Assembly: GCA_946183365.1 (NCBI GenBank)
Contig: CAMHAH010000010.1
Coordinates: 1-64,000 of the forward strand
DNA: 64,000 bases
Source of the DNA: an uncultured Clostridia bacterium
Lineage (GTDB): Bacteria > Bacillota > Clostridia > Oscillospirales > Acutalibacteraceae
Reading direction: 5' to 3'
Shown here: one piece after another, positions 1 through 9,672 of the stretch
Numbering within the stretch: position 1 is the first letter of the stretch
How the letters are laid out: each line of letters begins with the position of its first letter
The notes under the pieces: generated by a model
Database searches by the model: none
What the model saw: only the letters and a program-made list of their open reading frames with translations
Told to the model about the DNA's origin: nothing
Position numbers and translations under genes: made by a program

Positions 1-56
1 ATTTATATTCATTAATAATAAATTATACAGTTTGTTGTAATTTCCTGTCAAATAAA
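1..56. mobile_element. Partial MITE-like element, cut by window edge
   Basis: Positions 45-56 read CTGTCAAATAAA, the same 12-bp terminus found at both ends of the 96-bp element at 7852-7947. The adjacent bases, in reverse complement, match the left end of that element for about 27 bases with one difference. The remainder lies outside the window or has diverged. A terminator begins at the next base, as also happens beside the other copy. Confidence 0.55.
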
Positions 57-90
57 AGGAGCATTCGGCTTGAATGCTCCTTTGTTTTAT
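57..90 (+). terminator. Rho-independent terminator of a gene left of the window
   Basis: A perfect 10-bp stem (57-66 with 72-81) around a 5-base loop is followed by TTTGTTTTA. It points rightward, so it would end a transcript entering from the left. The stretch from 91 to 200 shows only small dyads that I cannot assign to a known RNA family. Confidence 0.7.
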
Positions 91-200
91 GCTTATTTAA
101 TATGCCGGTGACGGGTTTCGTCAGTGCGCGGCTATATGCCGATACGGTTACCGGCAACGCTCTGAGTAAGACCTGTCTGATGTCTCAGGGGCGTAAAGAA

Positions 201-557
201 TTACTCCCACCACTTCTTAAAGAACAGCTTATAGATCACGGTACCCGCTACGGCTGTCAGCGCGAACGCCGCGGCTCCGATAATAGCTGAGGTCGCCAGC
301 GCGTTCTTCTCGGCGTCAACGTCGAGGGTATCGAAATCCTCAAGGAGCTCGTCTACGGTCTCTTCCATATCCTTCTCGCTCTGAGCCGCCTCTTCGTCGA
401 TGAGCTTCTTACCGGCTTCAGCCTTATTGGCGTCAGCGGCAACGCCTGAGATAACGTTGATCTTGTCGATCGCCTTCTCAGCAATATCGCCTATCTTCTC
501 TACCGCTTCCTTTTTGAGCTCGTCTTTGGTTACCGCTTCTTTGTTATTGAAAATCAT
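201..557 (-). CDS. Unknown acidic protein with C-terminal membrane anchor
   Basis: 118 residues, not recognised. The first 90 residues are charged and rich in Ala, Glu, Asp and Lys and should form a long helix or coiled coil. Residues about 90-112 are a hydrophobic membrane segment, followed by a short basic, aromatic tail (KKWWE), the layout of a tail-anchored protein. I chose the ATG at 557 over an in-frame GTG at 566, because the AAGGAT ribosome site is about 10 bases from the ATG but only 2 bases from the GTG. It is a single gene transcribed leftward. A sporulation or envelope role is possible, but nothing in the sequence shows it. Confidence 0.6.
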   Translation of the reverse strand: MIFNNKEAVTKDELKKEAVEKIGDIAEKAIDKINVISGVAADANKAEAGKKLIDEEAAQSEKDMEETVDELLEDFDTLDVDAEKNALATSAIIGAAAFALTAVAGTVIYKLFFKKWWE

Positions 558-680
558 ATCGGTCACTATCCTTTCTCTGTAAAAATCTCATTTGATAATT
601 AATTATAACATATCTGTAACCAAAAAGATATAGTAAAATGAAAAATTTTTCTCAAAATCGTATAATTGTTAAAAAGGGGG

Positions 681-2228
<1,548 letters not shown>

Positions 2229-2246
2229 TTATACAAGAGAAGCGTA

Positions 2247-2564
2247 TCATGAGCAGTAATCCTCAAGGATGGATTTTAATTCTTTTTCGGAATATACATC
2301 TATTCCCTCGGCGAGCCTTACCCTGTCGGCCTTGGGCAGAGAGGCAACCGGGGTATCGGTGATGAGATACGGCTCGCCCGAGCGGAACACAGCCACCCTG
2401 CCGTCATATTCAGCTACGGTATAGCTGTCCTCATGCAGCGTCTCGGTATAGGCGGCGGTCTGAGCGACAGGTGGATTTGAGCCGTCGGCGATAACGGCGG
2501 TAAGTATAAGATATGCCGCGAGCACGGCGCCGGTTATAAGCAACAGTTTCTTCAATGCGGTCAC
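2247..2564 (-). CDS. Small membrane-anchored protein with BofC-like C-terminus
   Basis: 105 residues with an N-terminal hydrophobic segment (about 5-26), then an extracytoplasmic part containing YTVAEYDGRVAVFRSG, a pattern common to short Firmicutes proteins resembling the C-terminal domain of BofC, the regulator of forespore proteolysis. It ends in an acidic ILEDYCS tail. The start is uncertain: the GTG at 2564 has only a weak site, while a TTG at 2555 has AGGTG 6 bases upstream. It ends 69 bases upstream of the galactanase start on the same strand, so the two may be co-transcribed. The BofC resemblance is from memory of the family; the function is unproven. Confidence 0.6.
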   Translation of the reverse strand: MTALKKLLLITGAVLAAYLILTAVIADGSNPPVAQTAAYTETLHEDSYTVAEYDGRVAVFRSGEPYLITDTPVASLPKADRVRLAEGIDVYSEKELKSILEDYCS

Positions 2565-2655
2565 CTCACGGATATTCTGCCCCGTATTTTAGATATTATT
2601 CCTATTTTTGGGTATGGTTTGTTGTGAAAAATCTCTGTTATTTCAAAAATAGTTA

Positions 2656-2684
2656 TTTATTTTTTTACCGAAAAGTGGTATAAT
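2656..2684 (+). promoter_or_regulatory. Extended -10 promoter of the class A PBP gene
   Basis: TATAAT at 2679-2684 is preceded by TGG, giving an extended -10 (TGnTATAAT). A weak TTTATT -35 lies 17 bases upstream. The start codon is 60 bases downstream with AGGAGG in front of it. Confidence 0.6.
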
Positions 2685-2743
2685 GCTAATATATATGTGT
2701 ATAGCAGGATATCTATATATGTACAATTACAGGAGGTCGCGTA

Positions 2744-5116
2744 ATGAGAAAGACCGACATCAGTAAATATACGGATAAAATAGACGTCAGCCCCAAGAAG
2801 CAGAGCTCGGGCAAGAGCTTTTTCTCCATGCTCGGCAGGATACTTCTCACGGTGCTGGTGGTGCTGATAGTGACGGGCATCATCGTAGGCGTATCGGTAG
2901 GCATATATGTGCTCAAGATAGCCAACGAGCCGACGGGTATCGACCTTAACGCCCGCTCGCTGAACCTAAGCTCGTTCATCTATGTCGAGAACCCCGATAA
3001 CGGTAAGTTTGAGGAATACCAGACCCTCTACGGCACCGAAAACCGTATCTGGGTAAATCTGAACGAAATGCCCAAGGCGATGCCTCAGGCGATAGTCGCG
3101 ATAGAGGACAAGCGTTTTTATGAGCACCACGGCGTCGACTGGTTCCGCACGGGCTCGGCTGTGGTCTCTCTCGTGACGGGCTCAAACAACTACGGCGGCT
3201 CTACACTGACCCAGCAGCTGATAAAGAATATCACCGATGACAACGAGGTATCTCTGACCCGTAAACTGAGAGAGATATTCAGGGCTATCAATATCGAGCG
3301 CGAGTACAGCAAGGACGATATCATCGAGGCGTATCTGAACGTAGTAAACTTCGGCAACAACTGTCAGGGCGTTGAGTCGGCGTCACAGATGTACTTCAAC
3401 AAGCCCATCGGCGAGTGCTCGATAGCCGAATGCGCCGCTATAGCGGGCATAACCCAGAACCCCTCACGCTGGAACCCCCTGCTCTATCCCGAGAACAACA
3501 AGGTCCGCCGCGAGATCGTGCTCGCTGAGATGTACGATCAGGAAATGATAACCAAGAAGGAATACGACGACGCTATGGCTGAGTCGGCAAACATGACCTT
3601 TGTCGACAGCAGCAATGATGAAGAGGACGATGAAGAAGAGGACACCACAAAGATACAGAACTGGTATATAGACCAGATGTTCTGGGACCTCAGAAGGGAC
3701 CTCGCGAAGTACTATGACATAAGCGAGGACGCGGCTTCGTTAAAGCTCTATACCGAGGGCCTCAAGATCTACTGCGCTATGGATACCAAGGCTCAGGATA
3801 TGATAGAGGCTGAGGCGTTGAAGGCTAACAGCGAACATGACTACGACCTGCAGACAGCCATGACTATGGTCGATTATGACGGCAGGGTAATAGCTACCGT
3901 AGGCTCGGCTAAGGAGAAAGAGGGCAACCTTGAATGGGACCGCGCCTCTCACTCAAAGCTGCAGCCCGGTTCTTCGATAAAGGCTATCATCCCCTACCCC
4001 ATGGCTATCGACGCGGGCACTTATAACTACTCGACCCTTGTCAAGGACCAGCCCATAGATAAGTATGAGCTCGATTACTGGGGCAACTGGAAAGCCGGCC
4101 CTCCCAACGCATATGATGGCTACTTCCAGTTCATGACCGTTCCCGAAGCTCTGGCGTGGTCGTCAAACGCGGCGGCGGTACAGACCATGGAGCTCATAGG
4201 CACCGAGAACGCATATAATCAAGCCGCGAACAACTTAGGCTTCAAGAACCTCACGGAAGCCGACAAGAACAGCGTCGGCGCTCTGTCGCTGGGCGGTATG
4301 GAAGGCGGCGTCACGGTACGCGAGATGGCTGCCGCTATGGAGTATATCGGCAACGGCGGTTTGTACTATGAGCCATATACCTACTACTATGTGACCGACC
4401 AGAACGACACCATCATCCTCGATAACCGCAACAACACGCCTATCGAGGCTTACTCACCCGAGACAGCCTACAAAATGAACAGGCTGCTCAAATACAACGT
4501 CATGACCTCGTCCCATACAGCCTCTCAGTACGCTCAGGTACAGGGCTGGGATATCGTAGGCAAGACCGGTACCACCGACTATGACCGCGACCTGTGGTTC
4601 GTCGGAGCCTCTCCCTACTGCACCCTCGCCTGCTGGACAGGTTATGACCAGCCCGATACCGTCAACTACTACGGTCTATCAGCTATAACATGGCAGAAAG
4701 TAATGGCGAATTACCTTGCCGATAAGACCTATAAGGAATTCACCATGCCCGATACGATAATCCCCGCCACCTACTGCAAGGGCTCGGGTCTGTTGGCGGC
4801 TTCATACTGCACCAGCACCGCAACCGGCTATTACACCTCAGGCGATATGCCGGCTTACTGTACGGGATATCATCAGGCGGGCTATACGGGCGGCTCGAAC
4901 TCAGCGGCGACGGCTGAGACCTATGCTTACGATCCCAACGCGGGCGAGACCTATGACGCTCAGGGAGCCTCAGGCGGAACATCAGAGACCTCTGCCGAGT
5001 CCCCCGCTACCGAGGCGGGCTCAGCCGAGACCTCGGCGGGCGGCGACCAAGGCGCTACCCAGGGCGGCGAACAACAGCAAAATCCCGAACAGCCTGCGGA
5101 GAACGCGGCGGAATAA
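2744..5116 (+). CDS. Class A penicillin-binding protein (glycosyltransferase plus transpeptidase)
   Basis: 790 residues. After a short cytoplasmic tail, one membrane segment (about 31-58) anchors the protein. The GT51 glycosyltransferase follows, with catalytic Glu121 in EDKRFYEHHG and the GGSTLTQQ motif. The penicillin-binding domain has SSIK near 410 (SxxK), SSN near 472 and KTGT near 606. Between them is an acidic insert near 285-300 (EEDDEEED). The last 90 residues are a Ser/Glu/Ala/Gln-rich low-complexity tail, usual for Firmicutes PBP1A-type enzymes. It polymerises lipid II and cross-links peptidoglycan at the outer face of the membrane. AGGAGG lies 8 bases before the ATG. The hom gene begins 25 bases after its stop, perhaps by read-through. 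Confidence 0.95.
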   Translation: MRKTDISKYTDKIDVSPKKQSSGKSFFSMLGRILLTVLVVLIVTGIIVGVSVGIYVLKIANEPTGIDLNARSLNLSSFIYVENPDNGKFEEYQTLYGTENRIWVNLNEMPKAMPQAIVAIEDKRFYEHHGVDWFRTGSAVVSLVTGSNNYGGSTLTQQLIKNITDDNEVSLTRKLREIFRAINIEREYSKDDIIEAYLNVVNFGNNCQGVESASQMYFNKPIGECSIAECAAIAGITQNPSRWNPLLYPENNKVRREIVLAEMYDQEMITKKEYDDAMAESANMTFVDSSNDEEDDEEEDTTKIQNWYIDQMFWDLRRDLAKYYDISEDAASLKLYTEGLKIYCAMDTKAQDMIEAEALKANSEHDYDLQTAMTMVDYDGRVIATVGSAKEKEGNLEWDRASHSKLQPGSSIKAIIPYPMAIDAGTYNYSTLVKDQPIDKYELDYWGNWKAGPPNAYDGYFQFMTVPEALAWSSNAAAVQTMELIGTENAYNQAANNLGFKNLTEADKNSVGALSLGGMEGGVTVREMAAAMEYIGNGGLYYEPYTYYYVTDQNDTIILDNRNNTPIEAYSPETAYKMNRLLKYNVMTSSHTASQYAQVQGWDIVGKTGTTDYDRDLWFVGASPYCTLACWTGYDQPDTVNYYGLSAITWQKVMANYLADKTYKEFTMPDTIIPATYCKGSGLLAASYCTSTATGYYTSGDMPAYCTGYHQAGYTGGSNSAATAETYAYDPNAGETYDAQGASGGTSETSAESPATEAGSAETSAGGDQGATQGGEQQQNPEQPAENAAE

Positions 5117-5140
5117 CTACTTTTCAGAGAGGTATAGATC

Positions 5141-6379
5141 ATGATTTCTGTAGCAATAATGGGCCACGGAGTTGTAGGCTCAGGCGTGGCTGAGATACTT
5201 GCCACACATAAACAAAAGCTCTTTGCCGCCATAGGCGAAGAGATAGATATAAAATACATCCTCGATCTGCGCGAGTTCCCGGACAGTCCCTTCGCCGATC
5301 GCTTCACAAAGGACTTCAACGTCATCGCCGATGATATCGAGGTACGGGTGGTCGTAGAGACCATGGGCGGTCTGCACCCTGCGTATGAGTTCGTCAAGGA
5401 GTGTCTCTCACGCGGAAAGAGCGTTGTCACATCTAACAAAGAGCTCGTAGCCGCTTACGGCGCCGAGCTGCTCGCTCTCGCCTCTGAGCAGAACGCGAAC
5501 TTCCTCTTTGAGGCCTCTGTCGGCGGCGGTATCCCGATCATCAGACCGATAAACCAGTGTCTGGTCGCTAATAACGTAAGCGAGATCGCGGGCATACTCA
5601 ACGGCACCACGAACTTCATCCTCACCAAGATGATACACGAGGGCATGGGCTTTGAAGAAGCGCTCAAGCTCGCTCAGGAGCTCGGCTACGCCGAGAGGAA
5701 CCCCGAGGCTGACGTAGAGGGTCACGACGCCTGCCGCAAGATCTGCATTCTCGCTTCTCTCGCGTTCGGCAAGCATATCTATCCCGACGCGGTACATACC
5801 GAGGGTATCACAAAGATCACAGCAGCCGACGTAGAATACGCCGAGGCGTGGGGCGGCGTTATAAAGCTGATCGGCTCAGTCAAGAAGATAGATAAGGACA
5901 CCATTGACATTGTGGTCGCTCCGATGTTCGTACCCAACGAGAGCCAGCTCGCTAATATAGACGACGTTTTCAACGGTATCATGGTACGCGGCGACTGCAC
6001 GGGCGACGTTGTGTTCTACGGCAAGGGCGCGGGCAAGCTGCCCACAGCCTCAGCCGTGGTCGCCGATATCATAGACAGCATAAAGCACTTCAAGTCGAGG
6101 AAGTACCTCTCTTGGGCAGACTCCGACAACAGCTCGGTACTGCCCTATGAGGACAGCGTAAGAGCCATGTATGTCCGCGGCGTGACAGATGACAAAGCCG
6201 CGGCATATGATAAGGCAAGGGCAGTTTTCGGCGAGATACATGAGCTCTCAAAGGAGAACGCGCCCGACAGCGAGATCGCGTTCATCACCGAGCCTCTGGC
6301 GCTGAGCGACTTCAACGAAAAGCTCGGACAGCTCGGAGATATAGAAGCTAAGTCGGTCATCCGTATAGGAGACCTTTAA
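5141..6379 (+). CDS. hom: Homoserine dehydrogenase
   Basis: 412 residues. It reduces aspartate semialdehyde to homoserine with NAD(P)H, the branch point to threonine and methionine. The N-terminal Rossmann fold opens with GHGVVGSG. The catalytic domain has the family signature ILNGTTNFIL near residue 150 and the following GYAERNPEADVEGHDA segment. A C-terminal regulatory region of about 80 residues (from 335) is compatible with an ACT-type threonine-binding domain, the normal size for the Gram-positive enzyme. Aspartate kinase follows on the same strand after a 199-base gap holding a mobile repeat, so the pair was probably an operon and may still be read together. Confidence 0.95.
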   Translation: MISVAIMGHGVVGSGVAEILATHKQKLFAAIGEEIDIKYILDLREFPDSPFADRFTKDFNVIADDIEVRVVVETMGGLHPAYEFVKECLSRGKSVVTSNKELVAAYGAELLALASEQNANFLFEASVGGGIPIIRPINQCLVANNVSEIAGILNGTTNFILTKMIHEGMGFEEALKLAQELGYAERNPEADVEGHDACRKICILASLAFGKHIYPDAVHTEGITKITAADVEYAEAWGGVIKLIGSVKKIDKDTIDIVVAPMFVPNESQLANIDDVFNGIMVRGDCTGDVVFYGKGAGKLPTASAVVADIIDSIKHFKSRKYLSWADSDNSSVLPYEDSVRAMYVRGVTDDKAAAYDKARAVFGEIHELSKENAPDSEIAFITEPLALSDFNEKLGQLGDIEAKSVIRIGDL

Positions 6380-6386
6380 AAAATCA

Positions 6387-6550
6387 GGAATTAGGAATGA
6401 GGAATTAGGAATTTTTTCTCTTTGAAGCTGAACTCCTTCCTTCACCTCTAATTCCCGTATAATAGTTTTTATAAGTATATTTTGAAGTCTTAGGAACAGG
6501 AAAAAAGATATTAATGAGTTTTGATAAAGAAATTCCTCATTCCTAATTCC
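6387..6550. repeat. 164-bp element with perfect 20-bp inverted arms
   Basis: The left arm (6387-6406) and right arm (6531-6550) are exact inverse complements over 20 bases, built from repeated GGAATTAGGAAT-type units. The interior is AT-rich with no ORF. It looks like a small non-autonomous repeat (MITE-like) inserted between hom and the aspartate kinase gene, and would form a long hairpin in the transcript. Confidence 0.75.
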
Positions 6551-6578
6551 TCATTAATAAACGGGGGTATATGAAAAC

Positions 6579-7793
6579 ATGAGTTTGATAGTAATGAAGT
6601 TCGGCGGTACTTCGGTAAAAGACGCCGAGCGCCTGCGTAATGTCGCGGGCATCGTCACAGACAGCTATAAGAAGGGCAACAGCGTAGTCGTTGTCGTATC
6701 GGCACAGGGCGATACCACCGACGACCTGATCGCCAAGGCGGCAGAGATAACGGCTAATCCCACCAACCGTGAGATGGATATGCTCCTCGCCTCGGGCGAG
6801 CAGATCTCAGCCTCGCTGCTTGCTATGTGTATCCAGGATATGGGTTATCCCGCCGTGTCGCTGACAGGCTGGCAAGCGGGCTTTATGACCTCTTCGGCTC
6901 ACACCTCGGCACGCATCCGCAGAGTTGAGGCTGACCGTATCAAGAGAGAGATCGACCAGAAGAAGATAGTAGTCGTATGCGGCTTCCAGGGGCTTTCGAG
7001 ATACGACGATATCACCACCCTCGGCAGAGGCGGCTCGGATACCAGCGCGGTAGCTATCGCGGCCTCGATGCACGCCGATCTGTGTCAGATATACACCGAC
7101 GTAGAGGGCGTGTTCACAGCCGATCCGCGCAAGGTGCCCAACGCCAAGAAGCTCGACGAGATCTCTTATGACGAGATGCTCGAGCTCGCGACGCTCGGCG
7201 CTCAGGTGCTCAACAACCGTTCGGTAGAAATGGCAAAGAAATATAATATAGAGCTCGAGGTGCTCTCTTCCTACACCAGAGTCCCGGGCACGATCGTAAA
7301 GGAGAAGGTAAATATGGAAAAAATGCTTATCAGCGGTGTCGCTAAGGACACAGACGTAGCCCGCTTATCTATCACTTGCATCCCCGACAAGCCCGGGATG
7401 GTATTCAAGCTCTTCTCAAAGCTCGCCGCTAAGGGTATCAACGTTGACGTTATCCTGCAGAGCGTAGGCAGAGACGGCACCAAGGACATCGCCTTTACCG
7501 TCGCTCAGAACAAGGGCGCTGAGGCTAAGGAGATTTGCGAGAGCTTCGCCGATACTATCGGCGCGGGCGGCGTAGACTATGAGGATGATATCGCTAAGGT
7601 ATCTATCGTAGGCGCGGGCATGGAGAGCCACGCGGGTGTAGCCGCCAAGATGTTTGAGGCTCTGTATGATAAGCAGATCAATATCCGTATGATCTCTACC
7701 TCTGAGATAAAGGTATCTGTCATCATCGACAAGAGCGACGCCGACAAGGCGGTATCGGCTATCCACGATAAGTTCTTCCCCGACGAGAACTGA
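6579..7793 (+). CDS. lysC: Aspartate kinase
   Basis: 404 residues. It phosphorylates aspartate, the first step of lysine, threonine and methionine synthesis. The amino-acid kinase domain starts with KFGGTSV, has the RGGSDTSA substrate motif near 150 and the YTDVEGVFTADPR loop near 170. Two ACT domains follow (about 265-330 and 340-400), as in the monofunctional class regulated by lysine and/or threonine. The length is normal. GGGGG lies about 10 bases before the ATG. Like many Firmicutes lysC genes it may also contain an internal start for a small beta subunit; that is family knowledge and not shown here. Confidence 0.95.
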   Translation: MSLIVMKFGGTSVKDAERLRNVAGIVTDSYKKGNSVVVVVSAQGDTTDDLIAKAAEITANPTNREMDMLLASGEQISASLLAMCIQDMGYPAVSLTGWQAGFMTSSAHTSARIRRVEADRIKREIDQKKIVVVCGFQGLSRYDDITTLGRGGSDTSAVAIAASMHADLCQIYTDVEGVFTADPRKVPNAKKLDEISYDEMLELATLGAQVLNNRSVEMAKKYNIELEVLSSYTRVPGTIVKEKVNMEKMLISGVAKDTDVARLSITCIPDKPGMVFKLFSKLAAKGINVDVILQSVGRDGTKDIAFTVAQNKGAEAKEICESFADTIGAGGVDYEDDIAKVSIVGAGMESHAGVAAKMFEALYDKQINIRMISTSEIKVSVIIDKSDADKAVSAIHDKFFPDEN

Positions 7794-7822
7794 TAGCTGT
7801 ATAAAGTAAACAGGCAAAAGAA

Positions 7823-7856
7823 AGCGCTGCGGTGGTTGCCGCAGCGCTGTTTTTAT
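7823..7856 (+). terminator. Terminator of the hom-lysC transcript
   Basis: A perfect 10-bp GC-rich stem (7823-7832 with 7839-7848), a 6-base loop and GTTTTTATTT. The U-tract overlaps the end of the 96-bp MITE-like element, so the element sits directly against the terminator. Confidence 0.85.
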
Positions 7857-7947
7857 TTGACAGGAAACTACAACAAACTTTGTAACTAATTACTTACAAA
7901 GATAAATCATACAAATTGTATAATTGTGATAACATCTGTCAAATAAA
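7852..7947. mobile_element. 96-bp MITE-like element with 12-bp perfect terminal inverted repeats
   Basis: It begins TTTATTTGACAG (7852-7863) and ends CTGTCAAATAAA (7936-7947), exact inverse complements. The 72-base interior is AT-rich and non-coding. A second, partial copy lies at 1-56, in opposite orientation. Short length, perfect termini, no ORF and more than one copy fit a non-autonomous transposon. No target-site duplication is obvious. Confidence 0.65.
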
Positions 7948-7950
7948 AAA

Positions 7951-8034
7951 TTTATAGTCCCCGCTCAGTAGCGCACTGCGTGCGCACGAGCGATGGGTAG
8001 ACGAAAGCGCGCGCTCCACGCGCACGCTTTCTTG
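7951..8034 (-). ncRNA. Candidate structured RNA or repeat, copy C
   Basis: Read leftward it shares its layout with 55430-55510 and 56519-56597. CAAGAAA opens a hairpin closed by TTTCG, then comes a TA-C-CCATCG linker, a second stem closing at GAGCGGG, and a purine-rich tail. In this copy the first stem is GAAAGCG-GCGC paired with GCGC-CGCTTTC (8020-8031 with 8003-8014). It lies immediately after the stop of the leftward lipoprotein gene, so it could also act as that gene's terminator. Confidence 0.4.
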
Positions 8035-8460
8035 TTACTTCTTATTTTTATCAAGGATACTTATGAGCTTTTGTTCATCGAACTTTGAGGTGACCCTGTA
8101 AACGTGGTCAAATTCATTCGAGAACGCCATATAACCGTCGGGAGAGATATAGACGTCGCCGACGGTCTTGTTCTTCTCGTCAAAGAACCTCAGATTATAC
8201 AGGGTATCCATGACCAGATCCGGCGGCTCTTCGTCCTCATACAGCTCGCAGTATCTGACAGAGTTATATATCTTGACAAGCTCCTTTATATCATCCTTAT
8301 CCTCGATGACATAAACATATGCCGAAGTATAAGAGGTCAGGGCGTTTGCCGAAGTTATCTTATCGGCGTCAAGCTTAGCTATACGTTTGCTGTTGCAGGC
8401 TGAGAGTATAAGCGCGAGAGTCAATACGGCAGCTAATACAGCGGGGATCTTACGCTTCAT
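8035..8460 (-). CDS. Putative lipoprotein of unknown function
   Basis: 141 residues. A signal peptide ends in a lipobox (ILSAC, Cys22), so the mature protein should be lipid-anchored on the outside of the membrane. The rest is a mixed alpha/beta domain with a DKDDIKELVKIYNSVRY helix and an FDEKNKTVGDVYISPDGYM strand region, reminiscent of small secreted domains in Clostridia that I cannot name. It starts 15 bases after the stop of the HdeD-like gene, so the two are probably one leftward transcript. Confidence 0.65.
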   Translation of the reverse strand: MKRKIPAVLAAVLTLALILSACNSKRIAKLDADKITSANALTSYTSAYVYVIEDKDDIKELVKIYNSVRYCELYEDEEPPDLVMDTLYNLRFFDEKNKTVGDVYISPDGYMAFSNEFDHVYRVTSKFDEQKLISILDKNKK

Positions 8461-8475
8461 AACGTCACCCGCAGC

Positions 8476-9057
8476 TTACTTAGCCTGAGCCTTGGCAGCC
8501 TTTGCCTTATGCTCGTTGAGTAGCTTGGCGTAAATAAACAGCGAGATGATATCCAGAGCAGCTGATACCAGCAGAGAGATACCAAGGATAGTCCAGATAA
8601 CGACGGTCGTGCCGAAGGGGTTCAGACCGATAATAAGACCGAGGATGATCGAAAGGATCGCGCTGAACAGCACAAAGCCGTTTTTACGTTCGGTAAAGGC
8701 TCTGAACGCGAGATAATCGCTGAGCTTGATGACGCCGTTGATGGTCATGATGATACCGTAGATGATGGCGATAGTGCTGACGACCTCTGTAACAGTGCCC
8801 GAAGCCGCGGTAAAGAAGCCGCCGACAGCGATGAGGATGACCGACATCACCAGAGGCATGGTCTGTAAAGTACCCGTCTTTTTGGCGTTTACCAAGCTGA
8901 ATATCAGGCTGGCGATACCCGCGATAAGCATGAGAACGCCGAATATCAAGAAGATAGTACCTGTCAGCGCCTTGCCGTCTACGATAAGCATAATGCCGAT
9001 GACTACCTCGAATATTATCAGAACGATAGTCGGCAGTAATCTTTTGAAAGTTTCCAT
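8476..9057 (-). CDS. HdeD/DUF308-family membrane protein
   Basis: 193 residues with six predicted membrane segments, in three hairpin pairs each about 45-50 residues apart, and a Lys/Ala-rich cytoplasmic tail. The regular spacing and the Gly-rich turn ILGLIIGLNPFGTTVVI match the HdeD/DUF308 family. In enterobacteria HdeD is tied to acid resistance, but no biochemical function is settled and none is claimed here. GGAGG lies 5 bases before the ATG. Confidence 0.75.
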   Translation of the reverse strand: METFKRLLPTIVLIIFEVVIGIMLIVDGKALTGTIFLIFGVLMLIAGIASLIFSLVNAKKTGTLQTMPLVMSVILIAVGGFFTAASGTVTEVVSTIAIIYGIIMTINGVIKLSDYLAFRAFTERKNGFVLFSAILSIILGLIIGLNPFGTTVVIWTILGISLLVSAALDIISLFIYAKLLNEHKAKAAKAQAK

Positions 9058-9118
9058 TATAACCTCCTTAAAAATATATATTTCGATCCGTCGCGCGGAC
9101 GGATCATATTACCAAATC

Positions 9119-9454
9119 TTAATCCTCAGGCTCAAACTGATCCTGATAGCGCTTTTTGAATATATCAAAGACCTTTTGTAATACCTCTTCGTCGTCGATA
9201 CCGATGTAGTTCTCGGTCTGATCGTCGACGGACTCGATGCGGAGTATCATGACCTCGTTGCTCTCCTCCTCGCCAACCGGCCAGAGGATGATATACTCGT
9301 CGCCGTCGTACTCTACGACGTCAAGAAACTCAAAATCCTTTTCGTTGCCGAGATCATCCTCAAGAGTGATTATCTCAGGCTCATAGGTCTCTTCTGCGAA
9401 ATCTTCATTATTCAGCATAGCGCGCCTCCGTTTATCATTTATTAAATTGTACAC
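9119..9454 (-). CDS. DUF1292 family protein
   Basis: 111 residues, very acidic. It has the DUF1292 pattern: an acidic N-terminus, EIITLEDDLGNEKDFEFLDVVEYDGDEYIIL, then WPVGEEESNEVMILRIE and a C-terminal helix. These small cytoplasmic Firmicutes proteins usually sit near Holliday-junction resolvase or Fur genes; here the neighbours differ. The role is unknown. It is transcribed leftward ahead of the HdeD-like gene with a 61-base gap. Confidence 0.8.
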   Translation of the reverse strand: MYNLINDKRRRAMLNNEDFAEETYEPEIITLEDDLGNEKDFEFLDVVEYDGDEYIILWPVGEEESNEVMILRIESVDDQTENYIGIDDEEVLQKVFDIFKKRYQDQFEPED

Positions 9455-9546
9455 TTAAACGCGGAAAAAAGCAAGCTATTTATGATAATCCGCGTCATAT
9501 TTATGTATGGGTGCGTAAGGAGCATCAGCAGCTCTCAGCCAAACGC

Positions 9547-9565
9547 GGACGAGCAATGCTCGTCC
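9547..9565. repeat. Palindromic extragenic repeat
   Basis: GGACGAGC (9547-9554), AAT, GCTCGTCC (9558-9565) with flanking GCG and CTACA. Palindromes of this GGACGAGCA-type followed by CTACA are dispersed between genes in many Firmicutes genomes. The rest of the 9455-9604 gap shows no gene. Confidence 0.6.
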
Positions 9566-9604
9566 CTACAATCAAATATCAACCGTCAAATTCAAGAGCA
9601 AACA

Positions 9605-9640
9605 AATGCAAAAATCCCGACGCCGTAGCGACGTCGGGAT
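9605..9640 (-). terminator. Terminator of tuf
   Basis: Nine-base perfect stem (9614-9622 with 9632-9640) around a 9-base loop. On the minus strand it is followed by TTTTTGCATTTG. It lies 33 bases beyond the tuf stop codon. Confidence 0.8.
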
Positions 9641-9672
9641 AATTTGTTCAATTAATAATTCTTTGAAAGAAA

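Noticed and set aside
91..200. Riboswitch-like dyads left of the first gene
   Set aside because: Only short stems; no match to a riboswitch consensus that I know, on either strand.
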